NCBI GenBank assembly: GCA_910585235.1
Contig: CAJUCM010000005.1
Coordinates: forward strand, 42,945-106,944
DNA from: an uncultured Christensenella sp.
Lineage (GTDB): Bacteria > Bacillota > Clostridia > Christensenellales > Borkfalkiaceae
Direction: 5' to 3'
Length of the DNA stretch: 64,000 nucleotides
The notes below the pieces were generated by a model. The model saw only the letters and a program-made list of their open reading frames with translations. It did no database searches and was not told the DNA's origin. The position numbers were made by a program, and so were the translations under genes. The stretch's first letter is position 1. Each line of letters opens with the position of its first letter. This document shows positions 49,801-62,100 of this stretch, one piece after another.

Positions 49801-52722
49801 GATGCGCTGAAAGTGGAAGTCGTCAGCGGAGCGGTGTTCCGCGCGAACGAACCGCTCGATCCGAGCAAGCTCATCGTAACGGCGACCTTCTCCGGAAGGG
49901 ACGGCGACACGAAGTTGGAACAGAGTACGATTTTGTCCTGCGGAGACAAAGCGGGTCAGTATGAAATCGACTACCAAAATACGGATAATAAACTCCACGT
50001 CGTCAGAGACGAAAACGACGTCATTCAGAAAACGGAAGTGATTATCCGTTATACGTTCAAACGGCAGGGCAAGGAAGATCAGATCAAAGAAGAGCGTCTG
50101 CTCCTTGACGTGGAGCGGATCAAGCTGGATACCGAGCTTTTGAGACCGTACTTCAAAGATACGACGGTGGAATTGAAGAAAGGCGAAGCGCAGACGATCA
50201 AAATTCCCGAAGGAAAAGTCAGGGATCTGTTCGCGCCCTATCTGTTGGACAGCGGCGTGACCTACGAGTACTCGCAGCTCGGTCAACCGCTCGAAGCAGG
50301 TCAGGTCATGGAGGTCGGCGACTACCTCATCAAGGCGAATTTCAGAACGCAGTTTGCGGATTACGAAGCGCCGTCGATCACGGCAACGTTGCATATCGTA
50401 GGCGAAAAAATCGCGTTGAAGATCGAGTGGGACGCTACGGAGTTTTCCTATAACGGGAAAGTACAGCTTCCCAAGCCTACTTTCATGAATCCGAAATACA
50501 ACGACGAGATCGTTACGGTCAACTATGAGTTGACGGACACGCACACCCATGCGGGCGACGACGCGGATAAATGTTTGAACGCGCTCAAAGTGGGCAATTA
50601 CAGCATTCGCTTAACGATCACCGATTCGGGCTATAAGTTCGAGAGCGGAACGGATTTCGTGATTGTAAATTTCACGATCATAAAAGCCAAAGTGAAAGTT
50701 CCCACGCAGAAAGAGAAACTCGAATACCGCGGAACGAAATACGATCTGAACAACCTCGAACCTGAGGACTATGAGATGTATTTCGACAATTTAGACCCCG
50801 CGCTGATGACGGTCGGCGAGGGCGCGGAGGGAATGCACGCAGGCGTTTACAAGGCGTTTATCACGTTGAGCGATCCGAGCTGTGCAGAGTGGGACGGCGT
50901 AAGTTCCGCCCGCGTAACGATGGATTGGGAAATCAAAAAGGCGCAGTTGTCCGTCTATTGGGGCAACGACAGCGCGTTCGAGTACAACGGCGAGATCCAG
51001 TATCCGACGGTCGTCAGATTCATCGGGCTTATGGGCGACGATTCGACGGCGGTCGATCTGAGCGCAGCCATCAACTATAACGTAAAGGACATTAAAGCGG
51101 AAGTGGGCGGCTACACCGTGTCGATGAGCTTTAAGCCGGGCGCGGTCTGGGCAAAGAACTACGAACTCGACGAAACAAAGAGCTTTTCGTTTGCGATCGT
51201 TCCGGAGGGCGCGAGCGGGGATATTATTCTTGTCAATGTGGAATGGGTCATAACGCGGTTCGTGTTCAACGACGAGTTCCAACAGCCCGTATTCAAGCTC
51301 GTTACCAAAGAGGGAAAAGAGGACGTTACCGATATGCTGAAAGATTTCATTCTGTTTGACGGAACGGAATCGGCGCGCTGGGCGGGAAAATATGACGTGA
51401 CGATCGCCATCGATCCCGACAGCGAATACGGAGCCTCATACTTTTTGGTCGGAAAACCGAGCTGTCAATATACGATCGTGAAGAACTCTTCGGGCGAGGG
51501 CGAAAATCCGAACGGTTCCGACCCCGATAACAAGGACGAGGGAGACAACCCGATCGCGGGTACGATCGAGCTTCCGCTGTGGCAGTTGATCGTGGGCGGG
51601 GTCTCCGCGGTTCTGTTCCTCGTCTGCACGGCGAAGTCGTTCGGAGAATACGGCAAGTATAAGGCGGCGAAAAGAGAGGCTAAGGAGCTTGCCTCCATGA
51701 CCTATTCGGTGACCTACGGGTTTGCGCCGTTGCCGCTCCTTGCGATCTCCTTCCTCGGTGCGAGCGAAACGGTATGGACTGCGATCGCCTGCTCGGCATT
51801 GGGCTTGTTCCTGCTGTCGTTTGCGGCAATGCTGCTCCTCGGCAAAAAGCGCAAGGCGGCGGAACTTGTGGTGCGCCGCGAGAAAGCGCGGATCGAAGAG
51901 GAAAAAGAGTACGCGCGTCAGGAAGAACAGATGCGCCGTGACGAAGAACAACAGCGCCGCGACGAAGCACAGCAACGCCGTGACGAGGAATTCAGAATGA
52001 TGTTTGCGGCAATGCAGCAGAACTATCAACAGCCGCAGATGCAGTACGACGATATGAGGAGCCTGCTCGCGGAAACGGTTTCCGCACTGTTGCCTGCTAT
52101 GTCGCAGATGCAGGCGTTGCCGCCCGCGCAGAGCGATGCGAACGCATACAGTGCGCCTCAGGCGGGCTATGGCGCGCCCCAGCAACAGTACGGCGAGACT
52201 TCGCCCGAAGCGGAGGCGTTGCGCGCGCAAATGGCGCAACAACAGGCACAGATGGCACAGCAGCAGGCGCAAATGGCGGCGCAACAGGCGCAGATGGCGC
52301 AACAGCAGGAACTCATCAACCAACTGTTACAGCAGAATCAGGCGCAGACATCCGCGCAGGAATACGACGAAGCGGCGGCAGCGGCGGACGAAGCGTTCTG
52401 GATCGACGAGAGCGAAAAAATCGCATCGCTCGAAGAGCTGTACGGAAAACTGAGCGACGATGCAAAGCGGTGTTATTATGAGATCGGCAGTTATATTATG
52501 AACAAGCCGAGAACAGCGCAGAACGACGGAAAGTATGCGGTGCTGTTCAAATACCGCGGAAAGACGCTGTTCAAGCTGTGCATTAAAGAGGACGCGCCCG
52601 TACTGTACTACTCGACGGATGACGGAGGCAAGAGCGAAGTCAGGATCAACGGTGCGGAAACGCTGGAAGCCGCAAGAAAGGTCGTGGATCTCCGCATTAT
52701 GCAGACGGATAGCACAATGTAA
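46814..52722 (+). CDS. giant phase-variable surface protein 2 (tract at 8 G, OFF)
   Basis: The ATG at 46814 (AAGAGG upstream) opens a signal peptide (MKRKMNFGKISTIGLCAAMA ...). At the present 8 G the frame ends at a TAA at 46985, after VEGGVLTE. One added G joins it to a frame open from the tract to 52722, for a total of 1,969 residues. The ectodomain has the beta-rich N-terminal region, two InlB/Listeria-Bacteroides-type modules (VFKGWTTDTLGNGE, LFLGWYYDVEGESE), Ig/MBG modules, three membrane helices near residue 1,590 and the conserved tail. The intact 5.6-kb downstream frame argues against decay. An ATG at 47062 would lack a signal peptide. Confidence 0.83.
46966..46973 (+). repeat. 8-G switch tract of surface gene 2 (OFF)
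   Basis: Eight G. At 9 G the reading is EGGGTDRVTSGYATSD and continues to 52722. At 10 G a TGA follows two codons later. Confidence 0.93.
52225..52308 (+). repeat. 21-bp coding tandem repeat in the tail of surface protein 2
   Basis: Four in-frame 21-bp units encoding AQMAQQQ, AQMAQQQ, AQMAAQQ, AQMAQQQ. Gene 1 has one unit (46129-46149) and gene 3 has two (58200-58241), so copy number varies among the paralogs. Confidence 0.88.
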
Positions 52723-52734
52723 ACAAATAAAAAA

Positions 52735-52757
52735 CCGCCGTATCACGGCGGTTTTTT
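52735..52757 (+). terminator. terminator of surface gene 2
   Basis: CCGCCGT / ACGGCGG with an ATC loop, followed by TTTTTT. Confidence 0.92.
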
Positions 52758-52764
52758 ACTTTTT

Positions 52765-52791
52765 GTAGGGCGTGGCGGTTTCGGTACGCCG
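52765..52791 (+). repeat. 27-bp intergenic repeat, copy 3 (divergent)
   Basis: Begins GTAGGGCGTGGCG; the middle differs (GTTTCGGTA) and it ends CGCCG. Confidence 0.65.
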
Positions 52792-52890
52792 TTGTTGGCA
52801 AAAAAATAATATTTTTGATGAAAATTACAAAAAAATAGTAAAAAAACCCGAAAAATACAGAAAAGGAAGAAATATGTTCGTAAAAGCGTG

Positions 52891-52919
52891 TTGACAAAAG
52901 CGAATGAAAGGGGTATAAT
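52891..52919 (+). promoter_or_regulatory. promoter of surface gene 3
   Basis: TTGACA (52891-52896), 17 bp, TATAAT (52914-52919). Confidence 0.82.
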
Positions 52920-52984
52920 TATTGTGAATGAATATAAAATGGTAGTAGTATATCGTTTTATAAAAATCAAAAAGAGGCAGTGTT

Positions 52985-55900
52985 ATGAAAAAAATAAGAA
53001 ACGGAAAATGGATCGTGTCGCTCGGCGCGGCTATCATGTTCTTATTCAGCTTTATTTTCTCCACGGGGGGGGGGTATATTCAGCGTAAGGGAAAACGGAG
53101 AGTTTCCCTCTGATCCGATCACGGCTTCGGCTGCGGGCGAGAACGCGAATTACGATACGCTCGTAGACGGAACGGTCTATTATTATACCGACGAAACAAA
53201 GATCGATCTGTTCCGCGACGGCACGGTCCCGTCCGATACTTCCGAACAGACGGTAAATCTTTCGGCAACGCACGGCACGGCGGCGAACCCTTTCGTCATC
53301 AATACCGCCAAGCAGTGGCGTTATTTTGCGAGCGATACGACGAACGCCGCCAAATCCACAAACGTATTCGTTTTGGGTTCGGATATTGACTTTAACGGAA
53401 AGACGGGGGACGAAGCGTTTTTGCCCGTACCCAGTCTCGGCGCCAAATTTTACGGGTGTAACCACGTTCTCTCGAATATTACTTACAGTTTCAAAACCGG
53501 TTCGACCTATAATATAAACTGCGGACTTTTCAGAGTCGCTACGGCGACGGCTGTCATTGCAGACGTAAGCGTGCGGGACGCGAAATTTACGGGAACATAT
53601 ACCAGCACGGGATTTATTTGCGGACACGGAAGCTGTTCGATTTTGAACTGCCATGCAACGGGGACGATTTCGGATGCCTATGTAACCAATGATACTCACT
53701 ATGAAGGTGGCGCGGCGGCGATCGTCGGTCGCCTTGCTTCCTATACCAAAAATATTTATCTTTACCGCTGTTCGGCAAGTATGTTTTTGTCATTGGCGAC
53801 GGTCACTCAGGCGGGCAACGTCGCGGGGTTGTGCGCGGACGTCGATTACGGCGCATCGGGGAAAGGCGTTTCCGTTTACGACTGCTTTGTGAGCGGAAAA
53901 TATCAACTTGTGAACGGTTCGTCGAAGCTCTGCGATCCGTGGTTCGGCGGGGCGATTCATATCGGCAGATACGCAGGCGGCGCGATTACGCACAGGCTTG
54001 AAAATATCGTCGCCTATACCGAAATGACCGACCAAACGAGTAGCCGCCGTTCGGAAGGATCCCTTTTTAACGGCTGGAACAACGGCTCGACGGGCGCGGT
54101 CACGCTCAACGTAAGAAACACCTATTCTTCGGGAAAGCTGATCAGTTCGGGTTCGCAATACGCATCAAACGGCACTTACGATATGAAGCCCGCCGTCTGG
54201 TACACGGGAAGCCCCGGAACGAATAATTTTAAGCATGATGCCGTCTCCAATTCAAACTGGTACGGAACAAAGTTCTGCTATATGCCTACGACCAATACTT
54301 CATACGATTCTTACGCCGCGCAGGGACTGACTGCGGCGGTCAATCAGAAGCAGTGGAGCACGCAGGCGGATATGTATGCAAACGTCAAGTTGGACGCCAC
54401 GTTCCCCGCAAAAATTTGGGTGAACAAGGGTATCATCGACAATGCGTATATGACGGGGATGTACGGCACCTCGTCCAATCCCTATACGATCGAAAATTCG
54501 CCTGTGCGGAATCCGTTGAAGATCACGGTCTCCTATTATAATTATAAATTGGACGGGGACGAAGCGTTTGCGATCACGGAAAGCGAGGCGAAAGTGGTGA
54601 AAGCGGGGGAAAGCCTGTACGAACCCACGGCGCAGGAAACGGGCGCAAACCGTAAATTCCTCGGCTGGACGACGGATAAATCGGGACAGAGCGAGCCTTT
54701 CAAAGCAGTTCCTACGACGATGCTGGGCGACAACAAGCTGTATGCGGTATGGGAACTCGATCAAAAGAGCGTAAAAATAACCGCAACGGGTAACGGAGAG
54801 GACTTTGCGTTCGATTCCGCGGCGGGTGAAGCGAGCATGACGTACAAAGCGGGCGGCGGGATCACGCTGACGGCAAATCTGACCGCGGCGGGAATGAGCG
54901 ATCCGGAAATTACCTACCAATGGGAAAAGGACGGAACGGCGATCGAGTCTGGGGGAACGGCGCAGAGCTATAAAGTAGAAAACGTAAAAGAGAGCGGATC
55001 ATATAACGTATCGCTGAAAATCAAATCGACGAACGAGCCGTTATTCCGCGGCGAGGTAGTAAGTTCGCTCGTGAGTGCGGTGAAAACAACGATCAAACCG
55101 TCTCCGCTGACCTGCCGCGGCGCAACGTTCAAAGAGGGGGATCACCCGTATTCGGGCGCGCCGTACGATACTGCGGTACCCGAAGCATACGTTGTGAACG
55201 CGGACGGAATCAAGGTGAACGGGAGAACGGTATGGGAGAGCGATCTGGGCTGGTTCAACGACGAGGATAAAAACGCGGAGAATTTAGCGGACGGAAAGGA
55301 AACAAAGGAGATCAGATTCTTCCCGGACGAGGAATACGGAGGAAACTACGGAGAATACGTGACGTTCGAGATCACGTTTGAAATCGAATTTTTGACGTTT
55401 ACGTTCAATATTCCGCGAATCAACCGCGAATTGTCGGTCAATCTGGAATACGGACAGCACTACACCTACAACAACGTAGCGACGCTGTTCGAGAATGCGT
55501 TTGCGGAATATATGGGAAGTTTGGCGGGAAATACGCCCGCATTCATCGTCGGCGATAAGACGTACAAAATAAACGAGTACCGTCAACTGGGCACGGGCGG
55601 AAACACGACGGCATACGGGAACGTGACGGAGAGTCATACGATCGAAGTAACGTTTGTGCCGCAGTCGTACACGGTCACATACGACGCGCGGAACGAGGGG
55701 CAGAACACATACGATCCGGTAACGGTGGGACACGGAATCCGCCTAGCGAAGCCGATGGATCCGAAATACGGCAATCAGCTGTTTTTGGGTTGGTTCTACG
55801 AATATACGGAGGACGACGCGACGGAAAAGAAGGAGCGCGCGTGGAACTTCGACGCGGACCGCGTAACGCGGGAATTGGAGCTGTATGCGAAGTGGCTGGA

Positions 55901-58655
55901 AGCGGATACGCTTGAACCGGGGTTGATCGTAACGGAATCGCCGATCGCAAAATATATCGCAAAAGAACCGCTGGATCCGAGTATGCTGACGGTGAAGGCA
56001 GTGTTCAAGGGAAGAGCGGAAGGAAAGGAACTGACGCAGGAAGTGATTCTGACGCGGGATCAATACGAGATCCTTTATGAAGACGGAGCGACGGTACTGC
56101 ACGCGAAAGCGGGGAACGAAAAGACGCTCGTCACGATCCGCTACGTATTCAAGAAAGGGCAGACGGAGCAAGTCGCAACGGCAAGTCTGAACCTGCAAGT
56201 GCAGAAGATCGGGCTGGATACGACAAAATTAAAGAAGTACTTCAAGGATACGGCGGTCGTAGTGAAAGACGAACCGCAGACAATGACGATCAACCGCGCA
56301 TATGTGGAAAGGGATATCCCTGAACTTACGGGCTGCGAGATCACATACAAATACTTCAACAGTCAGGAAAAAGAGATCGGCGCGAGCGATATACAGAAAG
56401 TAGGAACGTACTATATCCGCGTCTATTTTGCGCCGGATGATACGGACTACGACGCGCCGTACATTCAGGCGAAGTTCCAGATCGTGAACGAAAAGATCAA
56501 GTTGACGGTGGAATGGGGGGAAGTGGAATTTGTGTATAACGGCAAAGTGCAGGTGCCCACGCCAACGTTCAAAGACGAGCAGGGCGAAACCGTCGTAGCG
56601 AACTATGTTCTTACGGGCGACACGGAAGCGAGAAAAGCGGGGAGCAATTATACGGTAACGATCACGATCGAAGACCTTGCATACGAGCTGGTCGGAACGA
56701 TCGACAGACCGTTTGCGATCCTGCCCGCAACGCTGAAAGTGCCTACGCAGACCAAGCCGTTCTCCTATAACGGAATGGAATACGATCTGAACCAGTTGGA
56801 CGAGATCGACTGCGAGACGTATTTCGAGGGATTCGATCTGAGCCTAATGGAAGTGCGGTCTGGCGACGGGATCAAGGGCGACAAGGGTAAAGACGCGTCG
56901 CGATATAACGCGACGGTGGTGTTGCGCGATCCGGACAGCGCGAAGTTTGAAAACGGACAGACGCGCACAACGATGAGCTGGCAGATCGAGAAAGCGAAAC
57001 TGACGGTGGACTGGAACTCGTACGAATTCTATGAAAACAGCGGAATACAGGTGCCGAAAGTTGTGATCTTCTATGAGTTTTTCGGGGATGACGCGGATCT
57101 CGTGGACTACACGAAGGACATCGAGTACATGGGCGACATCAACGCCATGACGTACGGAGAATATACGATCACGGTCATTATCAAACCGGATACGGCATGG
57201 GCGAAGAACTACGAGCTTGACGGCTCGAAGACGTGTTCGTTCGTGATCCTGCCGAAAGCGGGCATGGAAGTCATATCGATCGTATGGGATACGAACACGC
57301 TGTTTGAATATAACGGAAGCGTACAGCGCCCTACGTTCAGAGTGAAAAACAGAGTGGGCTCCGATATCACGGAGAGCGTGCCCGCGTCCGAATTCAGATT
57401 CAACGAGGAAGCGCAGAATTCCAAGTGGGCGGGGGATTACAGCGTAACGGTGACGATGCGCCCCGGGAGCAATTACTTCCTGACGGGAGACACGAGCTGT
57501 CTCTATACGATCACGAAGAACGCGGCGGGCGAGGGAGAAAATCCCGATAACCCCGGCAACAACGGCGGGGGAGACAATCCGATCACGGGTACGGTAGAGC
57601 TTCCTTTGTGGCAGTTGATCGTGGGCGGGGTCTCCGCGATCCTGTTCCTCATCTGCACGGCGAGATCGTTCGGCGAATACGGCAAGTACAAAGCCGCCAA
57701 GAAAGAGGCGAAAGAGCTTGCTTCCATGACCTATTCGGTGACTTACGGGTTTGCGCCGTTGCCGCTCCTTGCGATCTCCTTCCTCGGTGCGAGCGAGACG
57801 GTGTGGACGGCGATCGCCTGCGCGGCATTGGGACTGTTCCTGCTGTCGCTTGCGGCAATGCTGATCCTCGGCAAAAAGCGCAAGGCGGCGGAACTTGTCT
57901 TGCGGCGCGAAAAAGCGCGGGTCGAAGAGGAAAAAGAGTACGCGCGTCAGGAAGAGCAACAGCGCCGCGACGAAGCACAGCAACGCCGTGACGAAGAACT
58001 GAGAATGATGTTCGCGGCAATGCAGCAGAACTATCAGCAGCCGCAGGTCGGCTATGACGATATGCAGAATATGATCGCTTCCGCTGTGACGGCATTGCTT
58101 CCGGGACTTCAACAGTCGATGCAGGCGTTGCCGCCCGCACAGAGCGACGCGAACGCATACAGCGCGCCCCAACAGCCGTCCGAAGCGGATGATTTGCGTG
58201 CACAGATGGCGGCGCAGCAGGCGCAAATGGCGCAACAGCAGGAGCTTATCAATCAGCTTTTGCAGAATCAGGCGCAGGCGGCTTCCGCGCAGGCATACAA
58301 CGAAGCGGCGGCAGCGGCGGACGAGGCGTTCTGGATCGACGAGAGCGAGAAGATCGTATCGCTGGAAGAACTGTACGGAAAGCTGAGCGACGATGCAAAG
58401 CGGTGCTACTACGAAATCGGCAGTTATATCATGAACAAGCCGCAGACAATGCAGAACGACGGAAAGTACGCGGTTCTCTTCAAATACCGCGGAAAGACGC
58501 TGTTCAAACTTTGTATTAAAGAGGACGCTCCCGTACTGTATTACGCAACGGAAGAGGGAGGCAAGAGCGAAGTTAAGATCAACAGTGCGGAGGCGTTGGA
58601 AGCCGCGAGAAAGATCGTCGATCTTCGGATCGCTCAGACGGACAGCCAAATGTAA
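52985..58655 (+). CDS. giant phase-variable surface protein 3 (tract at 10 G, OFF)
   Basis: The ATG at 52985 opens MKKIRNGKWIVSLGAAIMFL and FSFIFSTGGG, nearly the same leader as gene 4. At 10 G the frame ends at TGA 17 codons past the tract. Removing one G joins it to a frame open to 58655, 1,889 residues in total; the joined part reads IFSVRENGEFPSDPITASAA, with a likely signal cleavage at ASA/AG. The ectodomain has the beta-rich N-terminal region, InlB-type modules (KFLGWTTDKSGQSE, LFLGWFYEYTEDDA), Ig/MBG modules, three membrane helices near residue 1,540 and the conserved tail. A TTG at 53373 is the first start-like codon of the downstream frame, but has no ribosome-binding site. Confidence 0.83.
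53065..53074 (+). repeat. 10-G switch tract of surface gene 3 (OFF)
   Basis: Ten G. At 9 G the frame continues through the ectodomain; at 8 G it reads GGVYSA and stops. Confidence 0.93.
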
Positions 58656-58667
58656 AAGAATAAAAAA

Positions 58668-58692
58668 CCGCCGTATCACGGCGGTTTTTTTT
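58668..58692 (+). terminator. terminator of surface gene 3
   Basis: CCGCCGT / ACGGCGG with an ATC loop, followed by eight T. Confidence 0.92.
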
Positions 58693-58729
58693 CCTTTGCC
58701 CCGCTTGGCATAGCCAAGCGGGGCAAAGG
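58693..58729. repeat. perfect palindrome with 17-bp arms
   Basis: CCTTTGCCCCGCTTGGC, ATA loop, perfect complement. Related to the palindromes at 40020 and 58900. Confidence 0.85.
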
Positions 58730-58748
58730 GTTTGGGGGAATGTAATTT

Positions 58749-58775
58749 GTAGGGCGTGGCATCCTCGACGCGCCG
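58749..58775 (+). repeat. 27-bp intergenic repeat, copy 4
   Basis: Begins GTAGGGCGTGGCATCCTCGA and ends CGCGCCG. Confidence 0.75.
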
Positions 58776-58846
58776 AGGGGAGAGAGGTACGCCGCGGGGG
58801 TATTGCGGGGAAAAGGGGAGTGAGGGGGGCGTAAGCAGGGTACATT

Positions 58847-58873
58847 GTAGGGCGTGGCGTCCCCGACGCGCCG
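58847..58873 (+). repeat. 27-bp intergenic repeat, copy 5
   Basis: Begins GTAGGGCGTGGCGTCCCCGA and ends CGCGCCG. With copy 4 it lies in the 463-bp gap 58656-59118, which holds no reading frame I would call a gene. Confidence 0.75.
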
Positions 58874-58899
58874 TTATTTGCGGGCGTTTGTTTCGTGTT

Positions 58900-58940
58900 C
58901 CCTTTCCCCGCTTGCGCCTATGGCGCAAGCGGGGAAAGGG
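58900..58940. repeat. perfect palindrome with 19-bp arms
   Basis: CCCTTTCCCCGCTTGCGCC, TAT loop, perfect complement, then ATTTTTTG. Could also act as a terminator. Confidence 0.85.
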
Positions 58941-59021
58941 ATTTTTTGTTGAAAATTACAAAAAAATAGTAAAAAAACCTGAAAAAAGCAGAAAAGGCAG
59001 AAATAAGTTCATAAAAGCGTG

Positions 59022-59051
59022 TTGACAAAAGGAAACGAAAAGGGGTATAAT
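59022..59051 (+). promoter_or_regulatory. promoter of surface gene 4
   Basis: TTGACA (59022-59027), 18 bp, TATAAT (59046-59051). Confidence 0.82.
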
Positions 59052-59118
59052 TATTGTGAATGAATATAAAATGGTAGTAGTGTATCATTTTATAAAAAAT
59101 CAAAAAAGAGGCATTATT

Positions 59119-62100
59119 ATGAAAAAAATAAGAAACGGAAAGTGGATCGCGGCAGTCGGCGCGGCTTTGTTATTCTTATTTAGTTTTATTTTCTCCACGG
59201 GGGGGGGTATATTCGGCGTAAAGGAGAACGGGGGAATTTCGTCCTCTGATCCTATCAGCGTTTCGGCTGACGATTCGTCGTATATCTCCTATCCGAACGG
59301 ATCGGGCGATTTAGGGCGTTTTGTCAACGGCTATCAGTATTTATATACGGATAAAGGTCTGATGGCGGATACGCACGCGGGCAAGATCACCGAGGATATG
59401 AAGACGGTGATCGTCGCCCATTCGGACGATTCGACCTGGGGCAAGTCCGCTTCCGACCCGTACGTCATCGCAACGATCGAGGATTGGGAAGTCTTTGTGC
59501 AGAAACTTGCAAAAGATACCGCCTTCGGATCGGGAAAATTCTTTACGCTTGCAAACGATCTCGACTTTTCTTCCTTGCCCTCTACGGTGACGCAGTTCCA
59601 CATGGCGGGCATTTTCCAAGGGACTTTTTACGGATTGGGGCATTCGCTCCGCAATATCAGTTGCAGCAACTGGGTGTACTTCGATAAAGCGACTTCCACC
59701 TACAAAACGGTCACTGCCTCCGCAAATTATTCGGACGGCGGATTCGGTATTTTCGGCAAACTCAACAACGCGGTCATTACCGACCTCATGGTTGAGAACT
59801 TTTCGTTTACCAACGTGCCGCAGGTTACGAGTCTCAGCGGCGGTTGGGTAGGCAGTTCGGTCGGCGGGATCGCGGGCGTATCCTACGGCACCTCCTATAT
59901 TCTGAACTGCCAGACGGGCGGGGAAATCGCGCACGTCACTTATACCGCATCAAATACAGCCGGTACATTTGGTTGGCCTGCGGGGATTCTCGGCTGTCAT
60001 AAGGGAGTCATGTATATTTACCGCTGTTCTGCCGAACTCACCGTTGTTACACCCACCAATGCGAATTTTCACCCGTGCGGTGCGGGCATTGTCGGCGAGG
60101 TTTATGATCAGACCGGGGCTAGGGCTTCCTGCTACATCTATGACTGCGCCGCAAACGTGACTGCACAAACTTCTACCACGGGGCACTATTCGCACTTCGG
60201 CGCGGCGGTCGGTTACTCGAACGGAATTGTTACGATTGAAAATTTTGTCGGAACGTTGGATATATCGCCGGATAACATTCTGCCGCATTCGGGAGCGTTG
60301 GGCGGCGCTTCTTATTGCGGCGGGCTTAAAAACATATACGTTGACGGAAAGCAGGGCGCGGCAAATGCGGCTTCCAAATTGAATATGGGAATGTGGATGC
60401 TTTCTACAACTCAGGTCAATACGAACGACATCCGAGTTGGAAGTTCATGGCACGCGCGTTACCAAGGCGGTTGGACTCCTGCACAGACCACTCACGGGTC
60501 GCGCGCCGCATTGCTTGCGGCGGCAAAAGCCGCAGTGGGCGCGGCTTCCAAGTTGCCCGCGGCGATCTGGAACGCGGAAAACGTAGATAAAACGGATTAC
60601 ACGCCCGAAAATTCACCCGTGCGTCACAAGATCGAAATTTCCGTCGCCTATTACAACTATACGACGGGCGGGGAGACGCCGTTCGATATTACGGCGTCGG
60701 GACCGAAAACCGTGAGCAAGGGCGACAGCCTGTACGAGCCCACGGCGCAGGAGACGGGCGCAAACCGCAAGTTCGTCGGTTGGACGACGGACCAAACGGG
60801 TAAGGGCGAAGTATTTACGGCGGTTCCCGTATGGCTGCTCGGAGAAAACAAACTGTATGCGGTGTGGGAACTCGATCAAAAGAACGTAGAGATCATTGCG
60901 TCCGGTCAGGGGCTGAAAGACGACCCCGATACGGGCAAGACGCTCGTCTATAACGGAAACGGACTTTCGGACGGGATCCGCCTTACAGCGAATCTGACGG
61001 CGGAGGGCATGACCGATCCCGAAATTACCTATCAGTGGGAGAAGGACGGAACGGCGATCGCAACGGGCGGCACGGGCGAAATATACCGCGTTCAGAACGT
61101 AAGAGACAGCGGCGAATATACGGTCACGCTGAAAGTTCATTCGGCATACGAACCGCTGTTCCGCGCGGAATTAAAAGCCTCGCCCGTCAAGGCGACGGTG
61201 TTGCCCGCAACGCTCGACTGTACGGGCGCGGACTTCAAGGAGGGGGAACACCCCTATTCGGGCGCGCCTTATAAGACGGCGATACCCGATGCGCGCGTCT
61301 TTGACGAGAGCGGAAATGCGGTTGACGGTACGACGAAATGGGCGATCGAGCTGGGCTTTTTCAACGGCGAGGGCGCGACCGTCGCGGACGGGGTGGAAAA
61401 GAAAGAGATCGAATTCACGCCGGACGAGAAGTATAACGGAAACTACGGGGACGCGGTCAGGTTTGAAATCGAGTTCGAGATCGAATATCTGACGTTTACG
61501 TTCTCTATCCCCGAATACAACAAATTAGAACTTAAAATTAACCTCGAATACGGGCAGAACTATACCTACAACAATATCGCGACCATGTTCGAGGATGCGT
61601 TCAAACCGTATATGGGCGATCCGAGCTTGGGCGGATATACGCCCGCGTTCCTCGTGAACGGTCAGCGCATTAAAATCAACGACTACCGCAAACTCGGCAA
61701 TACGGCGTATCCGACCGTGATAGAGAGTTACTCTCTGACCGTCGGGTTCGATCCGCAGTCGTACAAAGTGACGTTCGATCCGAGAAACGGAACTTCGGAT
61801 ATTATCACGGAGGATATCGGTCACGGGATCCGTTTATCCAAGCCGACCGACCCCACCTACGGAATGCAGTTGTTCCTCGGCTGGTTCTACGAATTCACGG
61901 ACGACGACGGCAAAAAGACCGAGCGCGCCTGGAACTTTGACTCCGACCGCGTCACGCGGGAGACGGAGCTTTATGCGAAGTGGCTGAACGCGGATACGCT
62001 CGTTGATTTGAAAGTGGAAGTATCCCCGATCGCCGAGTTCAACGCGCAACAGTCGATCGATCCGAGTATGCTGACGGTCAAGGCGGTGTTCGAGGGAAGC

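Noticed and set aside
46985..53130. Calling surface genes 2 and 3 pseudogenes because of the frameshift in the leader
   Set aside because: The only lesion in each is a one-base difference in a G-run, the rest of each frame is intact over more than 5 kb, and paralogs at 9 G are in frame. A switchable OFF state explains this better than decay.
47062..53375. ATG at 47062 and TTG at 53373 as true starts of genes 2 and 3
   Set aside because: Both lack a ribosome-binding site and would remove the signal peptide. They are simply the first start-like codons of the downstream frames.
40422..59207. The G-run length differences as pure sequencing error
   Set aside because: It cannot be excluded from sequence alone, but four tracts at the same place in four paralogs, with stops set in both wrong frames, is hard to get by error. 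Read-level data would settle it.
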